Origin: Linnemannia hyalina
Lineage: Eukaryota; Mortierellomycota; Mortierellomycetes; Mortierellales; Mortierellaceae
Length of the DNA: 64,000 nt
NCBI GenBank assembly: GCA_019671135.1
Contig: JAHRHY010000001.1
Location: 4,030,001 to 4,094,000 of the forward strand
Reading direction: 5' to 3'
The notes beneath the pieces are model-generated. The model was not told the DNA's origin. It ran no database searches and saw only the letters and a program-made list of their open reading frames with translations. Below are positions 33,119 to 45,398 of this stretch, piece by piece. Within the stretch, counting starts at the first letter, position 1. Every line of letters starts with the position of its first letter. The position numbers and the translations under genes are program-made.

Positions 33119-36041
33119 ATGGCTGCAGAGGATTCCAACAAACGCATCAAGCTCAACCTGGAGCCCAGCCTCGACCGCCTTCCCTTCGACATCACCCAAA
33201 AGGCCGAAGAGATCTACCTCCCGTAATGCTCAACACTTCTCGTCACCAATCCCCAAGCATCGTCTCTTCTTTTTCGTTCTTCAGTAGCTAATCACCCTCT
33301 TCCTCCTCCAATGCGTGTCCCTCTCTTTTTTTGGCGTTGACTTTCTTAGAGATGGCGATCCGTCCGAGAAACTGAAGCGCAAGATCAAAGTCATCTCTGA
33401 TGCAGCAGGAGATCACTATGATCGGTACACCGACAACGTAGCATCAGCGGACGAGCCAGCAGAGGGATCGGCGCTCGTGACGACAGGTGGTACGGATGGC
33501 TTCAACGTCCAAGACCAAGCTGTAGGAGGAGTAACAGCGGCTACAAATGCTCGAGCCAATACGCCCCAACAGATATATGCGAAACTTTGGTACGTAGGGA
33601 GCTAAATCCCCAACGCTGCATGCTTTCATCACGGTCAGGAAGTTGACAATGTCGTTAATACCCCTACTAACACTTTCTTTCTTTGTAGGCACGCGCAAAG
33701 CGAGATCGGGATTGCACTGGACGTACTCAACATCATCATTTCATCATTCCAAATGCCCTCTGGAGCTGGCGGACCAGGATCCAATTTTCCATCGAATGCT
33801 CCTCCGACGGCATTACCACCAGGATCTCTCAAATGCGAGCATGTGCCCAAGCCTATCCTTGTGTCGGCCCAGATCCAGAACGAGAAGCTGGCGTTAGGCG
33901 CTAAAAGGCAACAGCTTCGTAATGCGGCCGATATATTGATGCAAGGAGCTCAGAAACTCAGAGGTGTGATGGTGGATGAGGACCAGTTCTGGGCTGGTGC
34001 GTTGAGACTCAGGAAGAATAATTGGTGCCTCGTCTCTGGCAGGAGTGGACAGCAAGGGCTACAAATGCACCATGGCCGCCAAGGAACGGGATCTCAGCTC
34101 TTTGTACACTACGGGTTCCGGGATGGTAAGCACCGGTGCCCTTGAAATATTTTGATTTTCGTACATCCAGCGAATACATGTCTTTTAGAACTACATCCAC
34201 TAACCCACCACCATTATGCATGATCACTCAGTGGGATCGCTCTACGGCGAACGGGCATACGCGGAGCTGGTTCGGAACCCATCTTCTCGCGACGATTCGT
34301 CAGGGACGGCGAGGAGCATCGAGTTGAACATTCCAAACAAAAGCGGGAAGGTTCTGATTATGAGCCTTATGCAACATGGAGCAGTGTGCATCCAAGGTAC
34401 CGTTGGTAGTATTTCCTTGCAAAGGTTAAGGAGTCCATGCGCTATTGCACTTTATTTTTGCGTTACTATGCCTGACAGACATCATTCCGATATACATTGT
34501 ACTCTACTTTAATGTAGGACCAAAAGAAGCCAAAGGAAGGAAAGCCAACACTCTACACACTCAGCTTTTGGAGGCCCAGGATTCACTTTTTGACGGCGAA
34601 CTATTTCATGAGGTAATAAGGGTCAAGGCAACACTCCCTTTTTCCAAATGTTGCTCGGCAAATAACTCGAGGAAATATGAACCAATGCTCACTAACACAC
34701 AAGTCTTGTTTTTCTTTCGTCCTGATATAATAGCTTGTTAATGAAGCGCGGACAATGACCGGCAGTGTCTCAATCGTGGATAACGAGATCCTTTTATCCA
34801 TCAACGAAGAACTGGAACTCAGGATAGCATACAGAAATCTCACACCAGATGACTTGCCTTCTGGCTCATTGCCTAAATCCGATCTCACCAAACGTTACCA
34901 AGGGATTGCCGACGTGATGCGGTACGCCATTCAACTGACTCAACATCGCCGTTTCCGCCAAAATATCAAGGAGCGATCCGACAGCTTTTTCAAGAGTTCG
35001 CGTCCAGGAGGTGGACGCGCTGCTGGCTCATTTGGACAAATTCAACAAACACTTCAACATCGCCCCACGGCCATGCTAAGCACGATGTTGCAGATGCTAC
35101 AGTACTTTACATTCTCGAAAAGGGTCCGAGATGTCCTGGCGAGAAGCACAAGGAACCTTCGCCAAAGTTGGTGGGAGGCTATTCAGCTGCAATCTGTCGA
35201 TATCAAGTCTCCGCCACCAAGCTTGGTGACCTACAGTGGAGCTGAAAGCGCTGGTTCCCAAACTCCCCTACTGCTCAACAGCACCACAGCTTCGTCTTAC
35301 AGGAATATATCAAACTATGGAATGGGATCGGCGGTGTCTATCCGTGTTGGAATGAAAGCGCATCCTATCCGTTTCGTCATTCGGTCACACCCATTGCCAT
35401 GCGTTGTACTCCAGCTCTCTGACCGACCTTCGGCACCGATGGCACACATTGCAGAGTTTGAGAAGGTCCTCGAACAGGAACTAGCCTCTAGAGCGATCGG
35501 ACGGATCTGTGATGTCCTCAATTCCATTCACAACTGGTCAGATTTGGTGCCTGGCCTACAGAACCCGAGATTTGTCATTGACATTGAACAGCATTGCGTC
35601 GGTGTCTTTGTAGTCCCTCAACAGAGAAGCGAAGTGGGCAAATTCAAGAGTTCACACATGTAAGTTGGCTGCTTCTTGCGAATGCATTTTTTTTTTTTTT
35701 TTGGGTGGGGGCTCCATTGATTATTTCTGCGGGTGCGCTAACCTCTCTAAACTTCTGCAATTGTTTACTTCTGTAGCCACTTGATCGTTGATATGAAGGC
35801 AGACAGGGCCATCAGCATTACAATCATTTGCAACCAGGATGGGTTCAGATCAAAGCGGATATTCTTGGAGGACCAGCCAGTGCAAGCCACCCAGCCAACC
35901 TCAGGAACGGACAGACTCCACCCGCACGACGATGACGGCACCGTTACGATTGGTGCTACTTCTAACACGACAGGAGGGCGAACAATGGAGACTTTCAGGT
36001 CATGGTTGCAGCAAAACATTCTTGCAGAGCTTGACTTCTAG
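33119..36041 (+). CDS. MED17: Mediator head subunit MED17 (Srb4)
   Basis: Scaffold of the Mediator head module, essential for Pol II initiation. Exons 33119-33222, 33350-33589, 33689-34125, 34232-34396, 34518-34612, 34734-35659, 35777-36041; total 743 residues, close to the family norm. The start MAAEDSNKRIKLNLEPSLDR is followed by the conserved helical segment WHAQSEIGIALDVLNIIISS. The family hallmark FWAGALRLRKNNWCLV is followed by LFVHYGFRDVGSLYGERAYAEL across exon junction 3/4. The C-terminal half carries the MED17 beta-domain (VSIRVGMKAHPIRFVIRSHP). All six introns have GT-AG ends and compatible phases. Transcribed toward ZW10. Confidence 0.92.
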
Positions 36042-36400
36042 AGCTCCCTCTTTTTTTTTTCTCAGTAAAAAGCGCACCCCCATGGTTATGCTCCTTTGTT
36101 TAATGTGCATGGTGTGAAAGAGCTACAGGGTGGCCTTGCCCAATTTCCTCAAGGTTATGCTTTCTGAGAGGTGTATCCGCAAAGATGGCGCAGATCAGGT
36201 CCGAGAGCTCTCCTTCCTCAAACATGTGCAGCTGCCCGGCCCTGAAGCGTGTCATGATCTCTGCAAAGGACAGTTCAAGGATGTCAGCCAGAAGCTGGAA
36301 TTTCTGCCAGGAGGGGACAAAGAAATGAATCGGGTCCTATTCATTGACGACCCAAAAAAAAAGGGGGGGGGGGGGAACACTGGCGTTAGAAACATCTCTA
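36042..36400. other. Convergent intergenic region MED17 / ZW10
   Basis: Shared 3' flank of two convergent genes. Contains an abrupt A9-G13 homopolymer junction at 36354-36375. No gene is seen. Confidence 0.6.
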
Positions 36401-39400
36401 TCAATCTTCGATGATGTGTGCAGCCTTCATAATGAGGACACTCTGCGAATATAGTAGGTTTACCTCATCGTCGTAGGCATCTCCCTTGGCTGCTTCGACA
36501 AGTGGGCCCGCAGAATCGAACTGGTCCTCGCACTCAAACAAAAGACCACAGAGGGTGGCGAGCTTGTGCGATTCCTTCTCCGAGATATCGTTCAACTTTT
36601 CCAGCTCCCTGATGACTCGCTTTGAGACTTCGTTCAAAAGTTGGCCCAAGAGCTTGTAGAACGTCAATGGAGACAACGTGGACTATTCAACCAGAAGAAA
36701 CAGCGAGGAACAGTCATTAGTGCCTTAGTAAGGTACATTTCTTGGTGACATAAAATAAGCAAGTAAATACCGCTTTGTATTGCATCATTACCTTCCAGGC
36801 TTTTCCTAGGTGCTTAAAGACAAGGACAACCTGCTTCATCGACCGCTCGCATGCGTCAAATTTGATGTCGACACTAGAATCCCGGAACCCGCCTGCACTG
36901 TCAATGCTCTCCATCAGCTCCTCGCGTTGCTTTTGCTACACCCGACAACAAAAGAGGTTACAACATAGGTTAGTTATAATGACATAGGAGAGCACGCGAG
37001 CCAAAAACACCAACGGACTTTTTTTTTGCAACGTACCACCTGGATATCGAGCCATTTTCTGGCCAAGGTCTTCAAGGCCGGAATCGAGTCATCGTACTGG
37101 ACCTCATCCATGCCAGGGATCCCGTCCTCTAGTCGTGCGGGTACCTTTTCCAGCTCTCGGGCGATATACATACAATCGTTGTAGAACAAGATTGCAAGTG
37201 CCGGTACGTTTGTAAGAGTCCTCGCGTGGTGGACCGGCATCAAGGCGCGATAGAGGTCGATGAGTGAGCGAGTTGCCTTGTAAAGATGCGGGGATCTAAA
37301 CTCAACAAGTTCATAAAAAGTAACCATCAATTAGGGACATGCGGACCAAATAGTATGGAGATTGCAAACTAGTTAGGTCTCTTGGGGCAATATCTGTTGA
37401 ATAAGACTTACGCGTTTTCACTGAGAGATCCGGCTTCGTGAAGGGTGGAAAGTATCATGTCCACGAGCTGCTTTGCTTTAAGGCTAATGCATGACTCCTT
37501 GACATCCGTATCAATATCGGCGATTCGACCCCATCCATCGTCCTCCTTTTCGAGATCATCTATTAATTGAAGAAGATGTAGACTTGATTAGATTGGGCCT
37601 TTTATACGAAAAAAGACATTATCAAGTGGCATTACAAGTTTCTCTTCATACTTACCGTCTTTATCCAGATCTTTCACTTGAATCGTTTTAAAATCCTCAC
37701 TCATGATCACAGCGCGCCCCTGTTTGAGCAGAGTATCCCGCTTGTTGTTTGTATAGTGAACATCAATGTTCTCGACAAACTCCCGCAATTCTCTGTCTGC
37801 CTCAGTCAAGAACCCTAGTAGTGTCAATATGCACCTGTCAGAAACCAAAACTCGAGTTTTTTTTTTTTTTTTTTGGCAGTGTGTACTCGTTTGATGATGG
37901 GATGGACTGAGAAACTATCCTTTTGCTGCACTTACCCAATGCGATGAGTTCGTTCTCCAAACGTGTCGCAGCCGAGGCAACGGAGACAAAGTCGCGTAAT
38001 CCGTTGATGTCTGAAGGAACAGCCTGGGAGAGGTAGGACTTTGATATCATTGCACAGGCTTCTTTGGCGATGTTGTGGCCAAGGAAATATGTAAGGATCT
38101 CCGTGTCTGATGAAAACTCTTTAGCGTTGAACTCTGGGCTTGAATAGTCACTCAGGAAGATGTTGCGGTGAATGAACTCGAAAACGCTCATCACGTCCCT
38201 AAAAAGATCGCCTGTTACGAAGTATGAGTTGGTCGAAGTGCTTTCAAAAAAAAAAAAAAAAAAAAAAAAAGCAAATCCTCTCATTATACATGTCGTCCAA
38301 GAACCGTACCTGAGCCATGCCCTGGATTCAGCTCTAGTGATAGGAATGTTCCTGTTGCAGAGGCATAGCTGGTAGAGTTGTCTATAAGGATGACTGCGTC
38401 GTTATGGTGCTCGATTAGAGGCTGAAGCACCTGTCGGATCAGAAACTTTTGTAGAGGACGGAGCTTCTCTTGGGCGACATCCAGTAAGGTCAAGGCACGA
38501 ATGAGTGCGTGCCACCGAATTGATCCTGGCGCAGAGTCCGTGTTCGAGCGGGGCAAGGCCAAAGGAGGGACTTTAATGTCGTAAGAGATGGTGAGTTTGA
38601 ATTGGGTATTGATGTCGTCGGTGGGGTACTGATAGTGGATGGCGTTAGCGATAAGGTCGTCCAGCATCTGGTCAATGGCTTCTGTCATTCTGGCACATTG
38701 GTCCTACGGAGGAGATGGATGTTGCGGTATGATATTGATAAGTAAGGGTGTTTGAACAGAGAGCACACGATTGAGACTACTACGAAGAACTCCTGCCAGT
38801 TCTAATTAATCAAACCTACCGTGAGGGACCGCGTGATATGGGACGATGCAACACCTGCATTGGGAGGGTGGGCAAGAGTTTTGGCCTGGCGTAGAAGACA
38901 TTAATTACAATGATTGATTAGATTGGGCGGTCAGCGTTGATCCATCTACCACAGAAAGGTAGGTATCCTTGAACTCACATATTCAGTCATACCGCTTGTT
39001 GGATGCAATGACCAGCCTCAAGAATCTTTCCTGAATCCATAAATGCTTCGTACTGAGAAAGGATATCCCCCACCTAATGAAGATCCAAATAATAAAATAG
39101 CGTGAGTGTTCAAGTTTGCGAGTACGAGTACATGGGCGACACTCGAGTAATGCGCCTTTGAGTGTCTAGCCAAGAGAAAAAATATGCTTACACGCGAGAA
39201 ATGCTCCAGACCTTCCATGATGCTGTTGTTCTCTTGGACTCTATGAGAGATTTCGTGGTGCTCAACTAGAGCCGTCATGACTATTTGACGCAGTCCATTC
39301 TAGGGTAGGAATGCTACGTTAGCCGAGAAAGATGACATTTTGGAGTTCCCTATTGCGCAATGACGATCAAGCAAAGGGTACCTCGGGGTCCGTTGTTCTT

Positions 39401-39855
39401 GAGGCCATGTTGTCAGCCTGCTCTAGAAGACCATCGATTTTGTCCTTGAGCTCGAGAGTGTACTCAAATGACTCGGAGAAAGCGCCATAGTTTGCAAGCA
39501 GCTTCTTGTAGACTTGGGCCTAGACAGTATGTGTTGTTGCTGTTAGTACAAAGCCGGCTGTTTGTCTGTTTTCACAGATTGAGGATAGGACCGGGTACAT
39601 CCTAGACTCTATATTTACCTTAATAGCCTGAACTTCCGTGTCAAGGGCGGCGACGGTTTGGGCGAGCTCATCCGAGGTTGCTGGAGGACTACCGTTGGGG
39701 GATGAGTCTAGAGATGCCGCTGTTGTAGTCTGGCTCGGGTGTGGCGGGGCGTAAGGGAGTTGGGATTTGTCGCTGTTTAGGTGCGCGAGGACTGAACGGG
39801 TAAATGAGTGGGGGGAAACTGCTGTTGGGGCCATGCCAGAGTACGCTGTGGTCAT
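36401..39855 (-). CDS. ZW10: ZW10/Dsl1-type tethering and kinetochore protein
   Basis: Subunit of the ER Dsl1/NRZ tethering complex for Golgi-to-ER COPI vesicles and, in animals, of the RZZ kinetochore complex. Twelve exons: 39855-39619, 39519-39382, 39299-39192, 39073-38993, 38885-38820, 38703-38310, 38211-37936, 37814-37656, 37559-37412, 37295-37037, 36935-36792, 36682-36401; 763 residues, all phases closing. The N-terminus has a heptad-type coil (SDELAQTVAALDTEVQAIK, then FEYTLELKDKIDGLLEQADN). The C-terminal half has the ZW10 features HHARTLTNVPALAILFYNDC and IPALKTLARKWLDIQ, and FYKLLGQLLNEVSKRV near the end. One intron contains a 24-nt A/T homopolymer (38247-38270). Confidence 0.9.
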
Positions 39856-40470
39856 GCCAGATTAAGTTGTGGTCGTGGTCGGTTGTGTGCTCCGTTGAGC
39901 GTCTTGTCGGTGGTGTGATGTCTGTGTGTGTGTGTGTGTGTGTGTGTGCACAAGGTTGATGAGATGGTAAAGCTGGCGTTTGTGTGAGCGTGGACGTGTT
40001 TAACGTGGCTGTATGATGCAAGGCACGTGCAGCCGGACTGCTATCTGTCCACGGTGCTCATTTTCACTCCATCTAAGACCCAGCAGGCATCACCTTGTTA
40101 GTCTCACAGAGTCGTCAAGAATGATAATAGTTAGTACAAGACAACAACGAGTGTCCACTGCTCTTGCTCTTGCTCGACTGGATAACTCAGGTGAAGGCCA
40201 ATCGTGAACAACAGAGAAGGACGACCGAACAGAGACATGGCCAAGTCTGCCTTCCAATAGGAATAAACGGAAGGACTGCGACAAAAGCGCAGTCGATTAG
40301 ATAAGGTCGGTGGCGCTCACTTTCATTTTCCTCCATTTTTCTTTCTTCAGTCCTTCCCCCCTCTCTTCTTCTCTTTCCTTGTACTTTCTTCATCCCTTTC
40401 CCCCCTTTCCCCCCCTTCTCTTTCCTGTGCTCCCATTCCTTGCAGTCGCTCCCACTTCATTCCCTTTAAA
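39856..40470. promoter_or_regulatory. Divergent promoter region ZW10 / SHPRH-like
   Basis: 615 bp between divergent starts. Includes a (TG)13 run at 39923-39948 in the ZW10 upstream region and a long pyrimidine tract at 40320-40470 leading into the plus-strand ATG. Confidence 0.5.
39923..39948. repeat. (TG)13 dinucleotide repeat
   Basis: Uninterrupted TG run, 68 bp upstream of the ZW10 start codon. Confidence 0.95.
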
Positions 40471-43400
40471 ATGGTTGCGTCTGCATCCTCTTCCATTTCT
40501 ACACTGCACCCCTCATGGACTTCATTCCCAACCGTCGTTACTGCCGCCTGCTCGCCATGCTCTGATTGCCAGCAACCACCCTCAACCTCAAAAGTCAGAA
40601 AGCTTGACGACGACTCCTTTCACCCACACGTCGACCTCGCCTCTTCCAAAAGACGCCTCGTCAATGACAAGGTCTTGCACATCGGGCTGTCCGCAGCCGG
40701 GAAGCCTCATATAGACTCCTACACGCAGTCCAACCATAATCAAGACGATTGGCTTCTTGTCCACCAGTGGCGTGAGGTCCTTTGCCATTTTTCTTATTCT
40801 CAGCCATGTCAACACCAACTCGATCGCTATATTAACACCACCCTCCGCCTCTCGCGTCAAGAGGGCACCGTCCTCCTCTTGCTGGGTGACGATATCCTTT
40901 GCATGCGGTCGGACGAACCAACCGGCAACATCTGGGCACCACACGACACAGCCACAACATCAGCCCACACTGCAACGATCTTAGCTGCTTTCGCATCCTC
41001 ACAAGACTTGGACAAGAGCCCGTTTTCCCTCATACCCTTACTCTCGGTTTCAGAACCAGACCTCGGTCTGACGATCCGTTTTAATGTCTTCTTGAGGCGT
41101 TCTATTCTATCTGCGGATCTTTCTCCGAGAGGGATCGATCGCGCTACACAAGAGTTTCTTCACGTTGTTTTTCCACAACCGGCTACGCAATATTCGGGCA
41201 CATTTTCCGACGACCCAATCAAGGATCTCTACACTCATCTAACATCCTCGGCCATCGAGGCTCCGCAAGGTATCCAGCCAAAGACGCTCGTCTCTCAATT
41301 ACTCCCGTTCCAACAACGATCTGTTGCGTGGTGCCTTCGGAGAGAGTCTAGAGATGTGAAGAACGGGGCCGTGGAGTACAGGGAGCCTACGCCTGTTGAG
41401 AAACTGCCTTTGTCTTGGGAGCTCGTCTCGACACCTTCTGGTGAACAACTCGTGATAAATCGACTCTACGGCACAGTCTGTTTGTACAATCGCATCGCTG
41501 CCTATGCCACGTCCGAGCCAAGAGGCGGGATTCTCGCTGAGGAAATGGGTCTCGGAAAGACGGTAGAGATGCTTGCACTCATCCTACTTAATCGGAGGCA
41601 CCTAGATCACTCAAAAGGCGACATAGCCGTCCACCCAGCGGATAATCTCGAGCAACGTATGCTAGACACCCATTTAGAAGATCGGCTCTTGGAAACTTCA
41701 ACGGCGGAATCGCAGGACGGCCCTCCCACCCCGAGCATTCTGCCCCTGATCAAGAGTGCCGCAACTCTCGTTATCACGCCACCATCGATTCTATACCAAT
41801 GGGCCAATGAGATCGAGAACCATGCGCCATCGTTGAGGGTTTTCCTGTACATCGACAACGCTCCAAGTACCATATCGGCCGAGGAGCTGTCCCAATATGA
41901 CATAGTTCTCACGACCTACGCGGTGCTCTCAAAGGAAATCCACTATGCAAACCAATACGACCGCCCCCGACGCTATGACCGACGCTATTGCCCACGTACT
42001 AGTCCCGTCGTGCTGATTGAATGGTGGAGAGTGTGTTTGGATGAGGTGAGTATATTTGTTTTGTTGAAGTTATGTTGAGCGATCCAAAGCTTTCTTTAAC
42101 ACATGTCTGCATACTTGACACCGACCTCACTATCAGGCCCAGCTCATTGAAGGCGCGTCAGTGTCACAAGCGGCGGCCATGTCTCACCTGATCCCCCGCG
42201 TCATGTCATGGGCTGTCAGCGGGACGCCTATCAAGCGCCATGTCGACGATCTTTATTCGCTTCTCCAGTTTCTCAAACAAGGGCCTATCGCGTTTGACAA
42301 ACGCGTGCAGAAACTGTTGAAAAAGCGTCACTTCCGACCTACCTTTGTCTCCTGCTTTCAGTCCGTCATGCATCGATATGCCAAACAGGAGGTCGCGCAT
42401 GAGCTTACCCTCCCACCGCAATACAGGATGGTGTACGGCATTCACTTCACAGACGTCGAGCGCACGAATTACATGGACAAGTGGGAGCAGTGTCTTGCCG
42501 AGTGCAATTTCAATATTGCCGACGACACAAGTACCGAGGCCGACGGGTTGCAGTCATGGTTGATTCGGCTTCGTCAGACTTGGTATGGACCCTTGGATGG
42601 TGTTAAAGATTGTCGATGGTTTTTTTTTTTTGGTTTATTGTACCATCCTACTACATCTTATTTACGCAGCTCTCCTTTCTTTGTAGCTGTCATCCACAAA
42701 TTGGATCACGGAATATGGAGGCACTTGGCAGGACAAACTTAAGGACAATCGACGAGGTGTTGAATGCGATGGTCCGCCAGGCTGTTCTGGATCTCTACAT
42801 TCAGGAGAAGGGTCTTGTGGGTAGTAGGATCAAACGCGCCGTCCTTCAGGCCCGAATGAACAAGGACGAACGAGACTTGGCGTTCTTCCACTCTGTTGAC
42901 AAGGAGATTTCGCGACATGTGGCTCTCTGGAAGGAGAAATTGGCTGAGGAGACTACAACAAAAGACCAAAGGCGCACCGCAGCCTTGACTTACAGGAGAG
43001 GAGATGATGGACAAGTCGGTTATGAGATGGATGGCGAGGACGATGATGACGATGGCAAAGCAGCCCACCCTGCGGACGACCCCTACATGACATCATTTCT
43101 TCGGCACAGGGAGTGGCTTGTCGAGCACCACAGGCTGCTGTTCTTTTTTGCGGGCGCCTACCACGATCGGGACATGGCTGAGGAGGAAACAGAGTACTAT
43201 GAGCGTGCAGAGACGATTCGTCAGCAAGTTTTGAAATCACCCGAGCAAAAATTCGACAGGCTTTCGGCCCGTGCAAAGGACAGTCTCGACGGCTTGGTCA
43301 TCGACTCCAAGTTCGCCATACCCCCTTCGGGGTATCTTGGAGGGATTCTTATGGGTCGGCACTTGGATGAACTGGATTCAGTTCGAGTATTATTGAACGT

Positions 43401-45378
43401 ACAGCTGGAGATTCTTGGAAGGTGGAGGAAGGATCTGGTGGACCGGCTGACTCAGCCTTTGTTGCAGGATGGCGAGGAAGGAGAGCAATACCAGTACTCT
43501 ATCGACCTTCAGCACACCTTGGAGTCCTACCTTCACTTTTACAATCGTATGATCCTGTTGAGGAAAGATTTCATTACGGGAACCAAAGACGCGATAGCCA
43601 AGGTTGTGGCCGATGCTGAGAGTCAGCGAGAGCGCGAGAGTATGGTCAAGCGACGAGAGAACAGAGTCCGGAGGTTTAAAAGAGTCGATGGAGTGGAGGA
43701 ACCCAAAATCGAGGACGATTTGGACAAGCGTCTGGAGAAAGAGATGGACGCTCTTATCGCACCAGGCTTGGCATCAACCTTGCGAAGCGTTCGATTCGAC
43801 ATCAAGTCATTGTCGAGCGACTTGAGCACGCCGCCGGTCGAGCGTCAAATGGCGGAGGTAGAAGAATTGAGACTCAAGGAAGAGCAGAACCGACAGACCA
43901 AACTTATTGTGGAACTGGAGAAGTATGTTGGCATTGACCTTTGAAAGCTCTCTTTCCGATCGTGTTTTCGCAGGTGATCCGAATGCTGAGACCATTACTA
44001 ATGCCTTTTTTTTTATTCAAATCCGCTATGGATAGAGAGATATCATGGTTCCGCACTTTGACAAATGCACGTACCGCCTATTATCGCAGGCTTCAGGAAA
44101 TCTCGGACACAGTTCGCGATATTGAATCCGCGGACCCACAGGAGGATATTGCCATTTGTTTGCAGGACGAATTGTCACAACAGCGGGAGGTGGTGCGAAA
44201 GGAGTCGAAGCTGCGCTATCTGCAAACCATCGCTACCGCCTCTGAGAACGAGGCGCATTCGGAGGAGGACAGGCTTTGCCTTGTGTGTCGTAGCCCATAC
44301 GACCGTGGTTTGATGACAGAGTGCGGGCATGTGTTTTGTGAGCATTGTTTGCTTGAGTGGACCAAAGCCCACCTCACCTGTCCAACTTGCAACAGCAGGA
44401 TTGTCAAAAGAAAGCTCGCCCAAGTGATGATGTCGGACCAACCGCTGAGCCGACTAGATGGAGACTCGGACTTGGCCAGCAAAAACCAATCGGCAAACAA
44501 AACACAGGAGTCGCTTCGCGAGGGTAACTTACGCCTAGTGCCAGAGGCGATTCGTCGGACAATAATCCGGGATGGATACGGGAGCAAGATTGACAGCATT
44601 GTGCGCCACATCTCTTACTTGGTTCAAGATGATCCAGACGTCAAGTGTCTAGTCTTTTCGCAATGGTCTGATGTACTCGGGTTGGTAGGACTGAGTCTTG
44701 ATCTCAACAACATCGGGCATGTCAAGCTGGATGGCGCGTCCGTTAAGTCTGCCGTTAAGGAGTTCAACGAGAACATGGACAAGCGTGTCTTTATGCTCCA
44801 CGCCAAGTCCCAATCAGCGTAAGTCCATTTTCTTTGCTGCTATGATCCTTACTTTGGGCATTAGCTTATTCCTAAGTACTAATCGGTTCCGTCGTTTCGC
44901 TGGTGCTTATATAGTGGACTCACGCTGCTCAAGGCGACCCATGTCTTCATCTGCGAGCCGCTTGTCAACCCCGTCCTTCAAGCTCAGGCCGTGAGTCGAG
45001 TACATCGCATCGGCCAAACAAAAGAGGTATGAAACAACTATGCGCACAGATACATGTAACAGACAGCGTTTCAACGCTCCATCTCATCGCAACCTGACAC
45101 GATCCTCTCACTCCTTGTCTCTGCTCTAGACTTTTGTCCATTACTACCTGATACGAGATACAATCGAGATTCCATGCTTTGAGCTCTTCGAGCGTAGCAC
45201 AGCAACAACTCCAGGCACAACGAACGAAGAACTCGATGATCGCACCAACGAGAAATCTTCATCCTTGCCAATCCTCGCGTCTCAAGTTTCCAATGCACAA
45301 AACCGCCACGGTGAACTGGTCAGCCTTCACGATTTGAGATTTGTTTTCAGGATGCAGACGAGGATGTTGAACGAATAA
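40471..45378 (+). CDS. SNF2-family ATPase with inserted RING finger (SHPRH/IRC20 type)
   Basis: Probable DNA translocase and ubiquitin E3 ligase of the SHPRH/Irc20 group, acting in DNA-damage tolerance. Exons 40471-42045, 42137-42582, 42687-43922, 44036-44818, 44915-45026, 45130-45378; 1466 residues. Motifs: LLPFQQRSVAWCLRRE; Walker A in GGILAEEMGLGKTVEM (about residue 360); TPPSILYQWANEI; the DEAQ box in WWRVCLDEAQLIEG spanning the exon 1/2 junction (about 525); SGTPIKRHVDDLYSLLQFL; LRLRQTCCHPQIGSR. A long helical insertion follows, then a C3HC4 RING (CLVCRSPYDRGLMTECGHVF ... CPTC, about 1166-1205), and the C-terminal helicase lobe with CLVFSQWSDVL and QAVSRVHRIGQTKE. The RING sits between the two ATPase lobes, diagnostic of this group. 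Ends 20 bp from the stop of the convergent gene. Confidence 0.92.
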
Positions 45379-45398
45379 AAAAAAAAATTGGGTGGTCT

